The notes under the pieces were generated by a model, which was not told the origin of the DNA, did no database searches, and was given only the letters and a program-made list of their open reading frames with translations. The position numbers were made by a program, and so were the translations under genes. From JANYGA01 sp031420415 (lineage in GTDB: Bacteria > Vulcanimicrobiota > Vulcanimicrobiia > Vulcanimicrobiales > Vulcanimicrobiaceae): 64,000 bases of DNA. Below are positions 36,211 to 45,114 of the stretch, in pieces. The stretch covers positions 1 through 64,000 of the forward strand of contig JANOMT010000025.1 of NCBI GenBank assembly GCA_031420415.1, written 5' to 3'. Position 1 is the stretch's first letter. Each line of letters opens with the position of its first letter.

Positions 36211-36645
36211 CTACCGGATCGGTCCCGAAAGCGAGCGCGATGTTCGGTTTCGGCGCAAGCGCGCGCGTGAACGGTTACCGATGTACGTTTTGCAAAAGAG
36301 AGTAGATGGTTTCTTCAACACATCTATCGTGACGAAGCCGACGTTTCGGTACGTAAAGCATCGAAGCCAACCACGTTCGCGCGCTTTTCGTGCCGCGTCG
36401 ATGCGGTTCGTACCGCCGACTTTACCGATCGCCTCCGAGAGATAATTTCGTACGGTGCCTTCAGTGAGATGGAGTTCGCTTGCGATCGACGCCGAATTGC
36501 GGCCATCTCCGGTGAGCCGAAGTAGGCGCCGTTCGCGCTCGCTCAATGGATCCGTGCCCGTCCATGCGTCGACGGCGAGATCCGGATCGATCACGCGCTT
36601 TCCGGCGTGGACCTTGCGAACGGCATCGGCGAGGGCGGCCGCGCG
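36211..36645 (-). pseudogene. DesR/NarL-type response regulator, C-terminal fragment
   Basis: The linker and HTH of a DesR-like regulator: AAALADAVRKVHAGKRVIDP, DPLSERERRLLRLTGDGRNS, IASELHLTEGTVRNYLSEAI and NRIDAARKARERGWL. The receiver domain is missing, and the fragment starts exactly where the ABC permease sequence stops (about 36645), in a different frame. After GWL the frame continues for about 50 unrelated residues to 36211, so the true C-terminus is also disturbed. Confidence 0.75.
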
Positions 36646-36839
36646 CCGAAGGCGCCGTACGTTGCGAGCAGATAGGTTGCGATGCTGAGCCCCGCATTGT
36701 GCAGGCCCGACATGAGGCCGAAGAAGGCGTAGAACATGAGCGGGAATCCCAGCGTCGCGATCGCATACGCGGGACGTCGGAGTTGTTTGAGAAACTCGAA
36801 TTTTGTCTCGAGGGCGTAGATGCGGACGATGTTCGTCAT
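36646..36839 (-). pseudogene. ABC-2 type permease, N-terminal fragment
   Basis: The first 65 residues of an ABC-2 permease of the kind linked to DesK/DesR: MTNIVRIYALETKFEFLKQL, AYAIATLGFPLMFYAFFGLM, SIATYLLATYGAFG. The ATG overlaps the ATPase stop by four bases (ATGA), the normal operon arrangement. After TYGAFG the sequence jumps to the DesR-like fragment; the remaining five or so helices and any histidine kinase gene are deleted. Confidence 0.75.
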
Positions 36840-37567
36840 GATGCGGCCTCCAGAACATTCGTCTTGGTGAGCGTGAGATAGGCGACTTCGAGGTGCGCCG
36901 TTCCGGCGCGCGCTTTAATCTCGGCGGGTGACCCGTCGGCAACGATCGCGCCGCGGGAGATCAACGCAATCCGATCGGCCAGCGCATCGGCTTCGGCGAG
37001 GTAATGCGTGGTGAAAATGATGCTCTTGCCGCGCTTGGCGAGTAGACGAATCTGATCCCAAAGGGCGACGCGCGACTCGATATCGAGAGTCGCGGTCGGT
37101 TCGTCGAGCACGAGCAGATCGGGATCGCCGCAAATCGCGATCGCGAACGGGAGGCGCTGGCGTTGGCCGCCGGAGAGTCGCTCCGAACGTCGATTCGCAA
37201 GATCGTCGATCGCCGCGAGCCGCAACGTTTCATCGATCGGCAACGGGTGCGGATCGTACGACGAAAAAAGCGTGACGTGTTCGCGCACGGTGAGCGAAGC
37301 GGGGATCTCGGCGATCTGGAGCATCGTGCCGATACGCATACGCGCCGGGGCCTCCCGCGGATCGCGTCCGAAGACGCGCACCACACCGGAACTCGGTTTC
37401 GCGAGCCCGAGGATCAGGCGAATCGTCGTCGTCTTCCCGGCACCGTTGGGACCGAAAAGCGCGAGCGTCTCTCCCGGCACGATGGTAAGCGAGATGTCTC
37501 GGGCGGCGACGATGTCGCCCGGACAGACTTTGCTCGCACGCGTGAGTTCGATCGGAATTTCGTTCAT
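36836..37567 (-). CDS. ABC transporter ATP-binding protein
   Basis: A 243-residue ATPase with all motifs: Walker A FGPNGAGKTTTIRLILG, Q-loop MLQIAEIP, signature RLSGGQRQRLPFAIAICG, Walker B LLVLDEPTATLD and H-loop FTTHYLAEADALADRI. It is typical of drug/lipid-type ABC-2 exporters. Its permease partner downstream is destroyed (36646-36839), so this ATPase is probably an orphan unless a permease is supplied from elsewhere. No damage is visible within the gene, which suggests the deletion is recent. Confidence 0.9.
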   Translation of the reverse strand: MNEIPIELTRASKVCPGDIVAARDISLTIVPGETLALFGPNGAGKTTTIRLILGLAKPSSGVVRVFGRDPREAPARMRIGTMLQIAEIPASLTVREHVTLFSSYDPHPLPIDETLRLAAIDDLANRRSERLSGGQRQRLPFAIAICGDPDLLVLDEPTATLDIESRVALWDQIRLLAKRGKSIIFTTHYLAEADALADRIALISRGAIVADGSPAEIKARAGTAHLEVAYLTLTKTNVLEAAS

Positions 37568-37795
37568 TCGGCGCTACCTCTACCGCGATCATCTCACGTA
37601 AGAACGGTTGGGCGTATTCGCGAGCGTCAGGAACCCGGCATGACGATTGTCACCGCCGAATCGGTAGTCGACGCGAACCCGAGCGCAGGCCGTTGCCGAA
37701 GCGCGGGCAAATCGTTAAGGTACCGGTGCTTTATTCGCATCGACTCGATCGCAGGAGCGCACATGGCGAAAGTTGTGTTGCCATAACGAACACCG

Positions 37796-39553
37796 ATGGA
37801 TAACGTACTCGAAGGGTACGCGTCCGTCGCTTCGGCTGCACCCGGCGACACCATCGAATTTCGTATTCGCGCCGATGCGGCACACCGCGCGTTCAAACTC
37901 GACATCTATCGCCGAGGCGTTACGGATATGCCGCTCCACACCGCCGCTGGCGAAGCATTCGTCCCGGGCACGCAAGACGATGCGCAGCTCGCCGTGGTCG
38001 GGTGCGACTGGCCGAGCGATCCGAATTGCCGGATCGTGGTGCCCTCCGACTGGAAGAGCGGCTACTATGTCGGCATCGCCACGAGCGGCGACGTCGCGTG
38101 TACGATGCCGTTCGTGGTGCGCGCCGGGACGCCGAATTCGTCGGGAATCCTCGTAAAACTTGGCGATACGACGGCGCAGGCGTACAACGCATGGGGCGGC
38201 CGAAGTTTGTATTCGACACCGTTCGCGCCCGTCGTCACGTTCGATCGTCCCGCGGATGTCGGTCTCTACGAAAAGTATCAGCTGCCGTTTCTGCAATGGG
38301 CGCAAACAAGCAACGTCTCGTTCGATCTCTGCTCGAGTCTCGATCTCCACCGCGACCCGATGTTGCTCGGGCCGTATCGCCTCTTCATCAGTCTCGGTCA
38401 CGACGAATACTGGTCGCTCGAAATGCGCGATGCGGTCGAAGCATTCGTTGCGGCGGGCGGCAACGCGGCTTTTTTTAGCGCGAACACGTGTTTTTGGCAG
38501 ATCCGCCTCGATCTTGCAAGCGGCTCGCGATCGATGACGTGCTACAAAGAGGGCGAGGCCGGGCATGTTCCAGATCCGGAACGCGGCGATCCGAGTCGCA
38601 TCACATGTCGCTGGTTCGATTCGCCCGTGCTAAGGCCGGAAAACGTTATAACCGGCGTGAGCTATCGTAACGGTGCGGGCTGGTGGATCAATCCGGTCGT
38701 CCCGGCGCGGCGCTTCCGCGGCTACACCGTCCTCTCGCCGCAACATCCGTTGTTACGCGGTACGGCTCTCGCGCTCGGTGACGTGTTCGGCGCGGGCACG
38801 ACGGTCGATGACGCAATCTTGGGCTATGAGACCGACGCCGCGCTGCTCGACGGCGTGCGACCGATCGGCACGGATGGGACGCCCGCCACGTTCGTACCGC
38901 TCGCCACGGCCGATCTACGCGACTGGGCACCGAACGGTCAAGGCGGCTTCGCAACGATGGGCACGTATCGTCGCTTCGGCACGGCGTTGACCGTCGGGAC
39001 CGTCAATTGGGCGGGCGGGCTCGTGCAGGGAAGCGTCGTCGAGAGGATCACGCAAAACGTGCTCGCCGATCTGGTCGTCGCACCGCGCACGATCCCGGTC
39101 GCGAACGCCGATTTCGAAGAGTGGGTTAATGGTTCGCCCGCGAATTGGATCCGCGACGGCGCGGGCTTCGTTGCCGCGCGCGATCTCGCTGCGGACGTGC
39201 TCGTAAATCAATGTCGTTTTACGCAAGGCGGCTCGCACGCGCTGGAAATCGATGCATCCGATGGCGACACGTGGCTCGGACAGCCGAATTTCTCGCTCGA
39301 ACTAGGCGCGACGTACGGTATCGGATGCTGGGCGCAAACGAGCGCCCCGGGCGCGACGATCCGACTACAAACGACCGATTCGTGGACGGATTTTGCAAGC
39401 GCGACGCATTCCGGCAACGGCCGCTGGGAGTATCTCTTCGCCGTCGGATCGATTGCCGAAAATCGAGCGACGCCGTTTCGCGTGAAACTTCAGGTCGCCC
39501 AGGGCGGCATCGCGTTATTCGCTCGAATATCGCTCGTGCGCGGCGCGGATTAA
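37796..39553 (+). CDS. N,N-dimethylformamidase large-subunit-like protein
   Basis: A 585-residue protein. Residues 1-110 are a beta-sandwich (TIEFRIRADAAHRAFKLDIY ... SGYYVGIATSGDVACTMPFV). Residues 120-430 match the DMFase large-subunit core: TTAQAYNAWGGRSLY, FISLGHDEYWSLEMRDAVEA, AFFSANTCFWQIRL, NVITGVSYRNGAGWW and VGTVNWAGGL. The GHDEYW motif and the YNAWGG Tyr are in the region that supplies the two-Tyr/one-Glu iron site of DMFase. Residues 430-585 form a carbohydrate-binding-like jelly roll (VANADFEEWVNGSPANWIRD). No signal peptide and no clear SD. No DMFase small subunit is nearby. The substrate may be another amide. Confidence 0.75.
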   Translation: MDNVLEGYASVASAAPGDTIEFRIRADAAHRAFKLDIYRRGVTDMPLHTAAGEAFVPGTQDDAQLAVVGCDWPSDPNCRIVVPSDWKSGYYVGIATSGDVACTMPFVVRAGTPNSSGILVKLGDTTAQAYNAWGGRSLYSTPFAPVVTFDRPADVGLYEKYQLPFLQWAQTSNVSFDLCSSLDLHRDPMLLGPYRLFISLGHDEYWSLEMRDAVEAFVAAGGNAAFFSANTCFWQIRLDLASGSRSMTCYKEGEAGHVPDPERGDPSRITCRWFDSPVLRPENVITGVSYRNGAGWWINPVVPARRFRGYTVLSPQHPLLRGTALALGDVFGAGTTVDDAILGYETDAALLDGVRPIGTDGTPATFVPLATADLRDWAPNGQGGFATMGTYRRFGTALTVGTVNWAGGLVQGSVVERITQNVLADLVVAPRTIPVANADFEEWVNGSPANWIRDGAGFVAARDLAADVLVNQCRFTQGGSHALEIDASDGDTWLGQPNFSLELGATYGIGCWAQTSAPGATIRLQTTDSWTDFASATHSGNGRWEYLFAVGSIAENRATPFRVKLQVAQGGIALFARISLVRGAD

Positions 39554-40233
39554 ACGATTTCGTCGATGCGCACGAAGCGACATCCGGCAGCGATGAGATC
39601 GGGCACGAGCGCTTCGATGACATCCGGCGTGTGCGTTTGGATATCGTGGAAGAGGACGATGTTCGTAAAGTTCGAGCGATCCCACTGAACCCGTAGATCG
39701 GCGAGCACGTTTTGATGGATCGTTTCGACGTCCGGCATCTCCCAATCGCGCGAATCGATCGTCCAGTAGACCGGCGTCATACCGCGTTGATCCAAGATCG
39801 CGGCGAGTGCGGCACCGTCGCGATCGCCGTAAGGAGGCCGAAAATACGACGGCACCGGAATGCCGACTGCGACCATCGCCGCGGTCGTGCGATCGATCTC
39901 CGACGCCATGCCGTCGGCCGAGAGCTTCGAGAATTCTGGGTGCGTGAAGCTGTGATTCGCGATGAGATGCCCGGCATCGAGTGCGGCTTTCGTGCGGCTT
40001 CCGTTATTTTCGACCATCTGACCGACGACGAAGAACGTCGTTTTAATGCCGAAGCTCTCCATGAGCGCGAGGACGCGATCGGTCGACGTCGTGGCCGGAC
40101 CGTCGTCGAAGGTCAGGGCGACGAGTTTGGTCTCATCGGCTGGCGTAACCGACGCGGCCGGCGAGCTCGGCCTGGTCTTGAATACGGTCGCGGGTGGCGC
40201 TTGCATATGCGTGCAACATGGCGTATCCGACAT
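39550..40233 (-). CDS. Polysaccharide deacetylase (NodB domain, CE4)
   Basis: A 227-residue CE4 deacetylase. All five motifs are visible: motif 1 LVALTFDDGPATT (catalytic base and metal Asp), motif 2 IANHSFTHPEFS (HxxxH zinc ligands), motif 3 FRPPYGDRDG, motif 4 YWTIDSRDWEM, motif 5 VLFHDIQTH. It is expected to deacetylate peptidoglycan or an exopolysaccharide. The N-terminus MSDTPCCTHMQAPPATVFKT shows no classical signal peptide. A promoter lies so close to the ATG that the mRNA would be leaderless. The gene ends within the stop of the convergent DMFase-like gene. Confidence 0.9.
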   Translation of the reverse strand: MSDTPCCTHMQAPPATVFKTRPSSPAASVTPADETKLVALTFDDGPATTSTDRVLALMESFGIKTTFFVVGQMVENNGSRTKAALDAGHLIANHSFTHPEFSKLSADGMASEIDRTTAAMVAVGIPVPSYFRPPYGDRDGAALAAILDQRGMTPVYWTIDSRDWEMPDVETIHQNVLADLRVQWDRSNFTNIVLFHDIQTHTPDVIEALVPDLIAAGCRFVRIDEIV

Positions 40234-40240
40234 ATCCTAT

Positions 40241-40268
40241 ACTTTAGTCCTTCACCGATTTATGTCAA
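40241..40268 (-). promoter_or_regulatory. Sigma-70-type promoter of the deacetylase gene
   Basis: On the minus strand, TTGACA (40268-40263) lies 16 bases before TAAAGT (40246-40241). The predicted start site falls at about 40234, one base before the ATG at 40233, which implies a leaderless transcript. Confidence 0.55.
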
Positions 40269-40337
40269 GCGAAAGGGCGTTTATGTTCGCGTCGTTGGTG
40301 TAGGATGTGAGAAGCCTATTGAGAGGGAGGATTCTCG

Positions 40338-40826
40338 ATGAATTCCGGACCGACTTTGAGCGCCCGTGCGAGCGGCGACGACGTCTCGCGTCTACAACGC
40401 CTGCTCGTCATGATCAAGCTCTACACGTGGACCGCCATCGACGGAAACTTCGGACCCGCGACCTCGGCGGCCGTTCGAAATTTCCAATCCGGGAAAGGCC
40501 TTGCGAGCGACGGTATCGTCGGCCCCGATACGTGGCAAGCCCTACCCGCCGATCCGCAGACGCCGTTGCTCGCACGCGGCGCGACGGGGCCCGCGGTCTC
40601 GGCGCTGCAAGCCGGTCTCAAACGTATCGGCGCGCCCGACCCCCGCCCGATCGACGGCGATTTTGGAGCGCTCACCGAAGCAGCCGTCCGCGCCTATCAG
40701 ACGGCCCGCGTCGTGAGCGAAGGCGTCGGCGCGGCAGACGGCATCGTTGGCGACCTTACGTGGTGGGCGCCGGCCGGTGCCGCAGGTGCCACCCTCGCAT
40801 CCCTATGCGCGCTCGCGATTGCATAG
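40338..40826 (+). CDS. Protein with two peptidoglycan-binding domains
   Basis: A 162-residue protein with a strong SD (GGAGG before ATG 40338). It contains two PG_binding_1 repeats: LSARASGDDVSRLQRLLVMI ... DGNFGPATSAAVRNFQ ... ASDGIVGPDTWQAL, and LARGATGPAVSALQAGLKRI ... DGDFGALTEAAVRAYQ ... GIVGDLTWWA. There is no catalytic domain and no N-terminal signal. The last 15 residues (AAGATLASLCALAIA) are hydrophobic and might be a C-terminal anchor. It presumably binds peptidoglycan. The following gene starts 58 bases downstream on the same strand. Confidence 0.85.
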   Translation: MNSGPTLSARASGDDVSRLQRLLVMIKLYTWTAIDGNFGPATSAAVRNFQSGKGLASDGIVGPDTWQALPADPQTPLLARGATGPAVSALQAGLKRIGAPDPRPIDGDFGALTEAAVRAYQTARVVSEGVGAADGIVGDLTWWAPAGAAGATLASLCALAIA

Positions 40827-40883
40827 CGCGCGACTTGTTTGCGGCGAGTGCGCGTGTTAGGTTTTGAACGGAGACGATAATTA

Positions 40884-42641
40884 ATGGCCCAACAGTTCGA
40901 CGTCGTGATCGTCGGCGCGAGTTTCGGCGGCTTGGCCGCAGCGCTCGCGGCCGCATCGGATTCGAAAGTCTCCGTCGTGTTGATCGAAGCCTCGACATGG
41001 ATCGGCGGTCAGGCAACGGCGCAGGGCGTAACGCGCTGGGACGAAGCCGGCATGGAATTCATGGAGAGCACCGGTAGCACGCGATCGTATCGCGCGCTAC
41101 GCGACGTGATCCGCACGTGGTATCGCACTAATGCACCGTTATCGGCGTTTGGAACCAGTCAACGCTTCTTCAACCCGGGTTTCGCGCGCCCGAACTATCC
41201 CTTCGCGGCCGATCCGAGCGTCGTGCAAATCGTGCTGCGCGATCTCGTCGCCCGATCGCCAAAATTGACGCTTCGCACGGGTGAATCGATCGTATCGGCC
41301 GCCGTCGCAAACGGCTCCGTACAGAGCATCACGACTTCGACGGGCCAGACGTACACGGCTCGCGTGTTTCTCGACGCGACCGATCTCGGCGACGTGTTGC
41401 CGCATCTCGGTATCGCCTGGAATATCGGCGCCGAAGCGCATGCCGACACGCAGGAGCCGGACGCGCCCGCGCAACCGCATCCCGAATGGATTCAGCCCGT
41501 AACGGTTCCGATCGCAATCGAACATCGGCCGAGCGGCGAGAATCACACGATCGCAAAGCCGGCCAATTTCGACGACATCGCGCGCAAACAAAATTTCCGC
41601 CTCGTCGACGGTGACATCAACGGTGTCTTTCGCCCGCTGCCCGGCGGCGCGGAATCGCTCTTTGGTTACCGGCAATACGTCGACGCGCGCAATTTTGGCG
41701 GCGGCGACTACGCGACGGATCGCACGACACTCAACGTCGGTAGCAACGACTATATGGACGCGACGCTGCCGACCGGTAGCGCGCAAGGCGATGCCGACGT
41801 TTATGCGGGCGCGCGTGACGCCTCGCTCGCGTACCTCTACTGGCTTCAGACCCGCGTTTCGCGCGACGACGGCAACGGCACCGGTTACCCGAACCTCATG
41901 CCGCGCAAGGATGCCTTCGGCACGAACGACGGCTGTGCGCCGCAGGCGTATATTCGCGAGTCGCGGCGAATCGTCTCCGAAGTGCGCATCGTGCAGCAAG
42001 ATATCGATAAAAGTGCGTTCCCGCCCGGAAGCACCCGCGGCACGCGCTTCGCAGATTCGTGCGGCATCGGCTGGTACGGTATCGACATTCATGCGGCGCA
42101 GGGCCCGGGCACGCCATGGCTCGGTTTCGAGACGTTGCGTTTCCAAATTCCGCTCGGAGCACTGCTTTCCAAAGAACTCGATAACTTCGTCGCGTCGTGC
42201 AAGAATATCGGAACGACGCACCTGACCTCGGGTGCCTATCGCGTGCATCCCGTCGAATGGGCGATCGGTGAGGCGGCGGGCGTGCTCGCCGCGATGAGCG
42301 TCACGCAAAACGTCACGCCGAGGGTCCTTTGGAACCGCGATGACCGACTCGCGAGTTATCAATCGCGGCTCCTCGCGCGCGGCGTACCGATCTTTTGGTG
42401 GAGCGACGTTCTCTTCGAAGACGATCCGCGCGCGTTTGCCGCTGCGCACGTCTGTGGAGCGCGCGGCATCTTCTTCGGCGCGGGCGATCTGCGCTTCGTT
42501 CCGAGCGGCATCGTATCGGGCGACGTCGAGCAAACGCTCAACGTTCGTCTCGGCCGGGATCTCACGTGGCCTTCGGGCTCCATGACGCGCGCGCAAGCTG
42601 CCGTCTTCATCTGCGAGCAAATGGGTTGGCCGATCGGATAG
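40884..42641 (+). CDS. FAD-dependent oxidoreductase with S-layer-like tail
   Basis: A 585-residue flavoprotein of the FAD_oxidored (PF12831) type. The Rossmann FAD site is at the N-terminus (FDVVIVGASFGGLAAALAAA, then VLIEASTWIGGQATAQG), with VFLDATDLGDVLP near 155. The substrate part includes PRKDAFGTNDGCAPQAYIRE and HLTSGAYRVHPVEWAIGEAAG. The last 25 residues (LTWPSGSMTRAQAAVFICEQ) match the end of an SLH repeat, and the stretch before it (FVPSGIVSGDVEQTLNVRLG) may be its start. No signal peptide. Ends in TAG, and the next gene starts inside its last codons, so the two are likely co-translated. Confidence 0.85.
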   Translation: MAQQFDVVIVGASFGGLAAALAAASDSKVSVVLIEASTWIGGQATAQGVTRWDEAGMEFMESTGSTRSYRALRDVIRTWYRTNAPLSAFGTSQRFFNPGFARPNYPFAADPSVVQIVLRDLVARSPKLTLRTGESIVSAAVANGSVQSITTSTGQTYTARVFLDATDLGDVLPHLGIAWNIGAEAHADTQEPDAPAQPHPEWIQPVTVPIAIEHRPSGENHTIAKPANFDDIARKQNFRLVDGDINGVFRPLPGGAESLFGYRQYVDARNFGGGDYATDRTTLNVGSNDYMDATLPTGSAQGDADVYAGARDASLAYLYWLQTRVSRDDGNGTGYPNLMPRKDAFGTNDGCAPQAYIRESRRIVSEVRIVQQDIDKSAFPPGSTRGTRFADSCGIGWYGIDIHAAQGPGTPWLGFETLRFQIPLGALLSKELDNFVASCKNIGTTHLTSGAYRVHPVEWAIGEAAGVLAAMSVTQNVTPRVLWNRDDRLASYQSRLLARGVPIFWWSDVLFEDDPRAFAAAHVCGARGIFFGAGDLRFVPSGIVSGDVEQTLNVRLGRDLTWPSGSMTRAQAAVFICEQMGWPIG

Positions 42642-43618
42642 CGCGCATCGCCGGTGCGTTCGTTCTGGCGATGACCGTGACGGGCACGAGTGCGTGCCGC
42701 GGCGCGAACGATGGCGATGCGAATTCGATCCTCGCATCGATGGATGGCGCGGCCTCGGTTTCGACAGCGATCGTTCGTGCCATCGACGGTGCCGTCGTCG
42801 ACGACTACGTGGTCCAGACGCTCTCGCGCAGTTCCGGGCCTATTGGTGGTGCGCAGCCGTGCGTGACCGCTGCGAATCGTACGAGCCAACGGCCGAGCGC
42901 GCTCGTGAATCCGCCGTATGCCGAAGCGTCGATCCTCCAGCGCGATCGCGCGATGCGCGCGCTCGGCGCGTATGCATTCTTGCTCGTGACGGTCGCGCGT
43001 AACGACGCGAGCGCCGATTCGGCATTCGCGCAGGCCGAATTCGAACGCGCGAGCTTCGCGCTGTCGAACGCAGCGAACGTGCACGCGCAGGGCGATCTCT
43101 TCATCGAGGATCGCGCCGCTGCGCTCGCAACGCTCGCCCGCGACGTACGCGCTGCGCGCGATCGTGCGGCGTTGCACGACGTGTTGCTACGATCCACCGC
43201 ATCGATTCAACAGCTCATCGCGATCTTGCGAGCGGATGCCGCAAAGCGTCGGCTCGAAGCGATTGCGGCAACGCAGCTCGAGATTCGCGATCTACTTGCC
43301 TATCGCGGCTCTGGCGCTCCGCGTGCCGCGGTGCCGTGCTCGCAACCGCCGATTGCAGGCGACCCGGCGCCCTCTGTGACGGTCCTCGATCGGCTTACGC
43401 CGGCTATTCGAGCTCGCGTCGTATATGCGTCCGATCGTGCGCGCGCGCTCGCTTCGATCGATCTCGAAGCCGTATTCGAGGCGCTACTCGAGTCGACGCG
43501 CGGGGCTTCAACGCTCCCGGCGCAAACCGCGCCGATCGAGGATGCGAGGAAGCGACTCGACCGCGCCGTCGCTGCGGCCGTGACGAACGGCGTGCCGCTC
43601 TTCTCCACACGGCTTTGA
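42626..43618 (+). CDS. Exported (lipo)protein of unknown function
   Basis: A 330-residue protein. I place the start at TTG 42626, overlapping the end of the preceding gene, because it gives a basic-hydrophobic leader (MADRIARIAGAFVLAMTVTG) ending TGTSAC, a weak lipobox; ATG 42671 is an alternative. The mature protein is Ala/Arg-rich and mostly helical (RAMRALGAYAFLLVTVARND, QAEFERASFALSNAANVHAQ, LRSTASIQQLIAILRADAAK, IAATQLEIRDLLAYRG), suggesting long helical hairpins. Four Cys residues are possible disulfides. The family is not recognised. Confidence 0.6.
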   Translation: MADRIARIAGAFVLAMTVTGTSACRGANDGDANSILASMDGAASVSTAIVRAIDGAVVDDYVVQTLSRSSGPIGGAQPCVTAANRTSQRPSALVNPPYAEASILQRDRAMRALGAYAFLLVTVARNDASADSAFAQAEFERASFALSNAANVHAQGDLFIEDRAAALATLARDVRAARDRAALHDVLLRSTASIQQLIAILRADAAKRRLEAIAATQLEIRDLLAYRGSGAPRAAVPCSQPPIAGDPAPSVTVLDRLTPAIRARVVYASDRARALASIDLEAVFEALLESTRGASTLPAQTAPIEDARKRLDRAVAAAVTNGVPLFSTRL

Positions 43619-43629
43619 GCGCACGTTTC

Positions 43630-45114
43630 TTAGTGTGCGAAGCGTGAGGGGTCGGCGCGGTAGATCGCGTCGACATCGATCGTGGGAACGCTCGTTCCGA
43701 ACGATCGATTCATCGCAGCGACAAATGCGTTTGCGATGACGGCATAGCCCGTATTGCTCGGATGGAGTCCGTCGAGACTATAGAGGCCGCCGCCATACGT
43801 CGCCGTGACGAAATCGCCCGGAGCGACTTGTATAGCCGCACCGTACGACACCTGCGTATTGAGCGCGTTGAGATCGACGAGCGCGACGCCCTTGGTCGTT
43901 GCGACCGAGGCGATTGCGGCGTTGTATGCGGCGAGCAGACTCTCGGTTTGCGCGGCGAGCGCATCGGAGACGAAATCGCCCACGGGTGAGAGTGTCGGTG
44001 GCGGCCCCTGTTGCGCCGCGGCGGCGAGCGTGGCGAATAACGCGTTGATCGTAAAATAACCGCCGGCACCGAGACCGCTCTGTGCGATCTCGGCGCTCGC
44101 ATAGAACTGCGCGGTTTGTGCGGCGAGTGCGCGCGCGTTTGACAGAGGTAACGTCGGATTCTGTTGCGCGATCGAGGTCGTGAGCACCGCAGCGAGCGTT
44201 GCAGTGTAGAAAGGCTGCGGAATGAACGTGGCGGCTTTCAGTGGATCGGGAAGATTTGCGAGCAACACGTTCGCGCCCGCAGCACGGAGTTGCGCGACGA
44301 TCGCGGCCGTATCGTCACGGAACGAACTCGGTGCGGTCACGGGCGCCCCATTGTTGGAAAAGGCCGGTTTGAGTAAGTCGTTTTCTCCCAAGAGCACCGT
44401 CGCATATTGCGGATGCAGCGCCACGGCGGCTTCGACTTGCGTCACGCCGGCGCCGAAACCAGCGAGAATCGGATAGAAATTCTCGCTCTCGCTTCCGACT
44501 AAGGCGTTGAGCCCCGCAAGCGCGGTCGGAACCGCGCCGCAAGTCGAGAGCGGGCCCGTCATTGCGAGCGCCTCGTGAAGCGTCATTCCCGGGATCGCAA
44601 CATCGTACGGTGTTACGCTCGGGCTCAAGCGAAGCGACGGAGCCGTTGCGATATCGTATGCGGCCCGTGTCGTTGCGTTACACGAACTTCCGGCGGGCGT
44701 GGGGTTGAGTCCGAGCGGAAATCCACTCGACGTTAGGGCGAGAAGATTACCGAGCCCGGGCGGCGCGATCAGCGGCAGTGGCGATGTTGCGGAATTCGAG
44801 ACGACGCCCGTCCCCGAGCCGTTGACCGCTTCCCATAAGAGCGCCCAAAAGCCATTCTCTTGTGTGGGCCCGGCGGGGAAGACATTTCCGAGTTGCGGGA
44901 CGAGGGCGGGGGTCGGCACGCTCGCGCCGACGAGTCCGCCCGATTGAAATCCGGCGGTGAGACTATCGCCGATACCGACGAGGCGGATTTGCGTTGCCGC
45001 CGGTTGACCGACGTGCGCGGGCGGCAGGAGGCTGCCCGCGCCGCCGTTAGCAGCGCCGCTACAACCGCAGAGCGCCGCGATCGCAACGGAGGCAAGAATA
45101 CGCGGTGCGCGCAT
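43630..45114 (-). CDS. GDSL/SGNH-family lipoprotein hydrolase
   Basis: A 494-residue lipoprotein from ATG 45114: MRAPRILASVAIAALCGCSG with lipobox ALCGC. SGNH blocks are QIRLVGIGDSLTAGFQSGG (block I Ser), ATVLLGENDLLKPAF (block III GxND-like, GEND) and LYSLDGLHPSNTGYAVIANA (block V, DxxHP). A long central insert holds two Cys (GSSCNATTRAAYD, LSTCGAVPTAL). Probably an envelope esterase or lipase. The start codon overlaps the stop of the upstream barrel gene (TGATG), so the two are translationally coupled. Confidence 0.85.
   Translation of the reverse strand: MRAPRILASVAIAALCGCSGAANGGAGSLLPPAHVGQPAATQIRLVGIGDSLTAGFQSGGLVGASVPTPALVPQLGNVFPAGPTQENGFWALLWEAVNGSGTGVVSNSATSPLPLIAPPGLGNLLALTSSGFPLGLNPTPAGSSCNATTRAAYDIATAPSLRLSPSVTPYDVAIPGMTLHEALAMTGPLSTCGAVPTALAGLNALVGSESENFYPILAGFGAGVTQVEAAVALHPQYATVLLGENDLLKPAFSNNGAPVTAPSSFRDDTAAIVAQLRAAGANVLLANLPDPLKAATFIPQPFYTATLAAVLTTSIAQQNPTLPLSNARALAAQTAQFYASAEIAQSGLGAGGYFTINALFATLAAAAQQGPPPTLSPVGDFVSDALAAQTESLLAAYNAAIASVATTKGVALVDLNALNTQVSYGAAIQVAPGDFVTATYGGGLYSLDGLHPSNTGYAVIANAFVAAMNRSFGTSVPTIDVDAIYRADPSRFAH

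Noticed and set aside
41139..42737. A 532-residue minus-strand frame opposite the FAD oxidoreductase
   Set aside because: Arg/Glu-rich antisense shadow of a high-GC gene; the plus strand has clear FAD-binding motifs.
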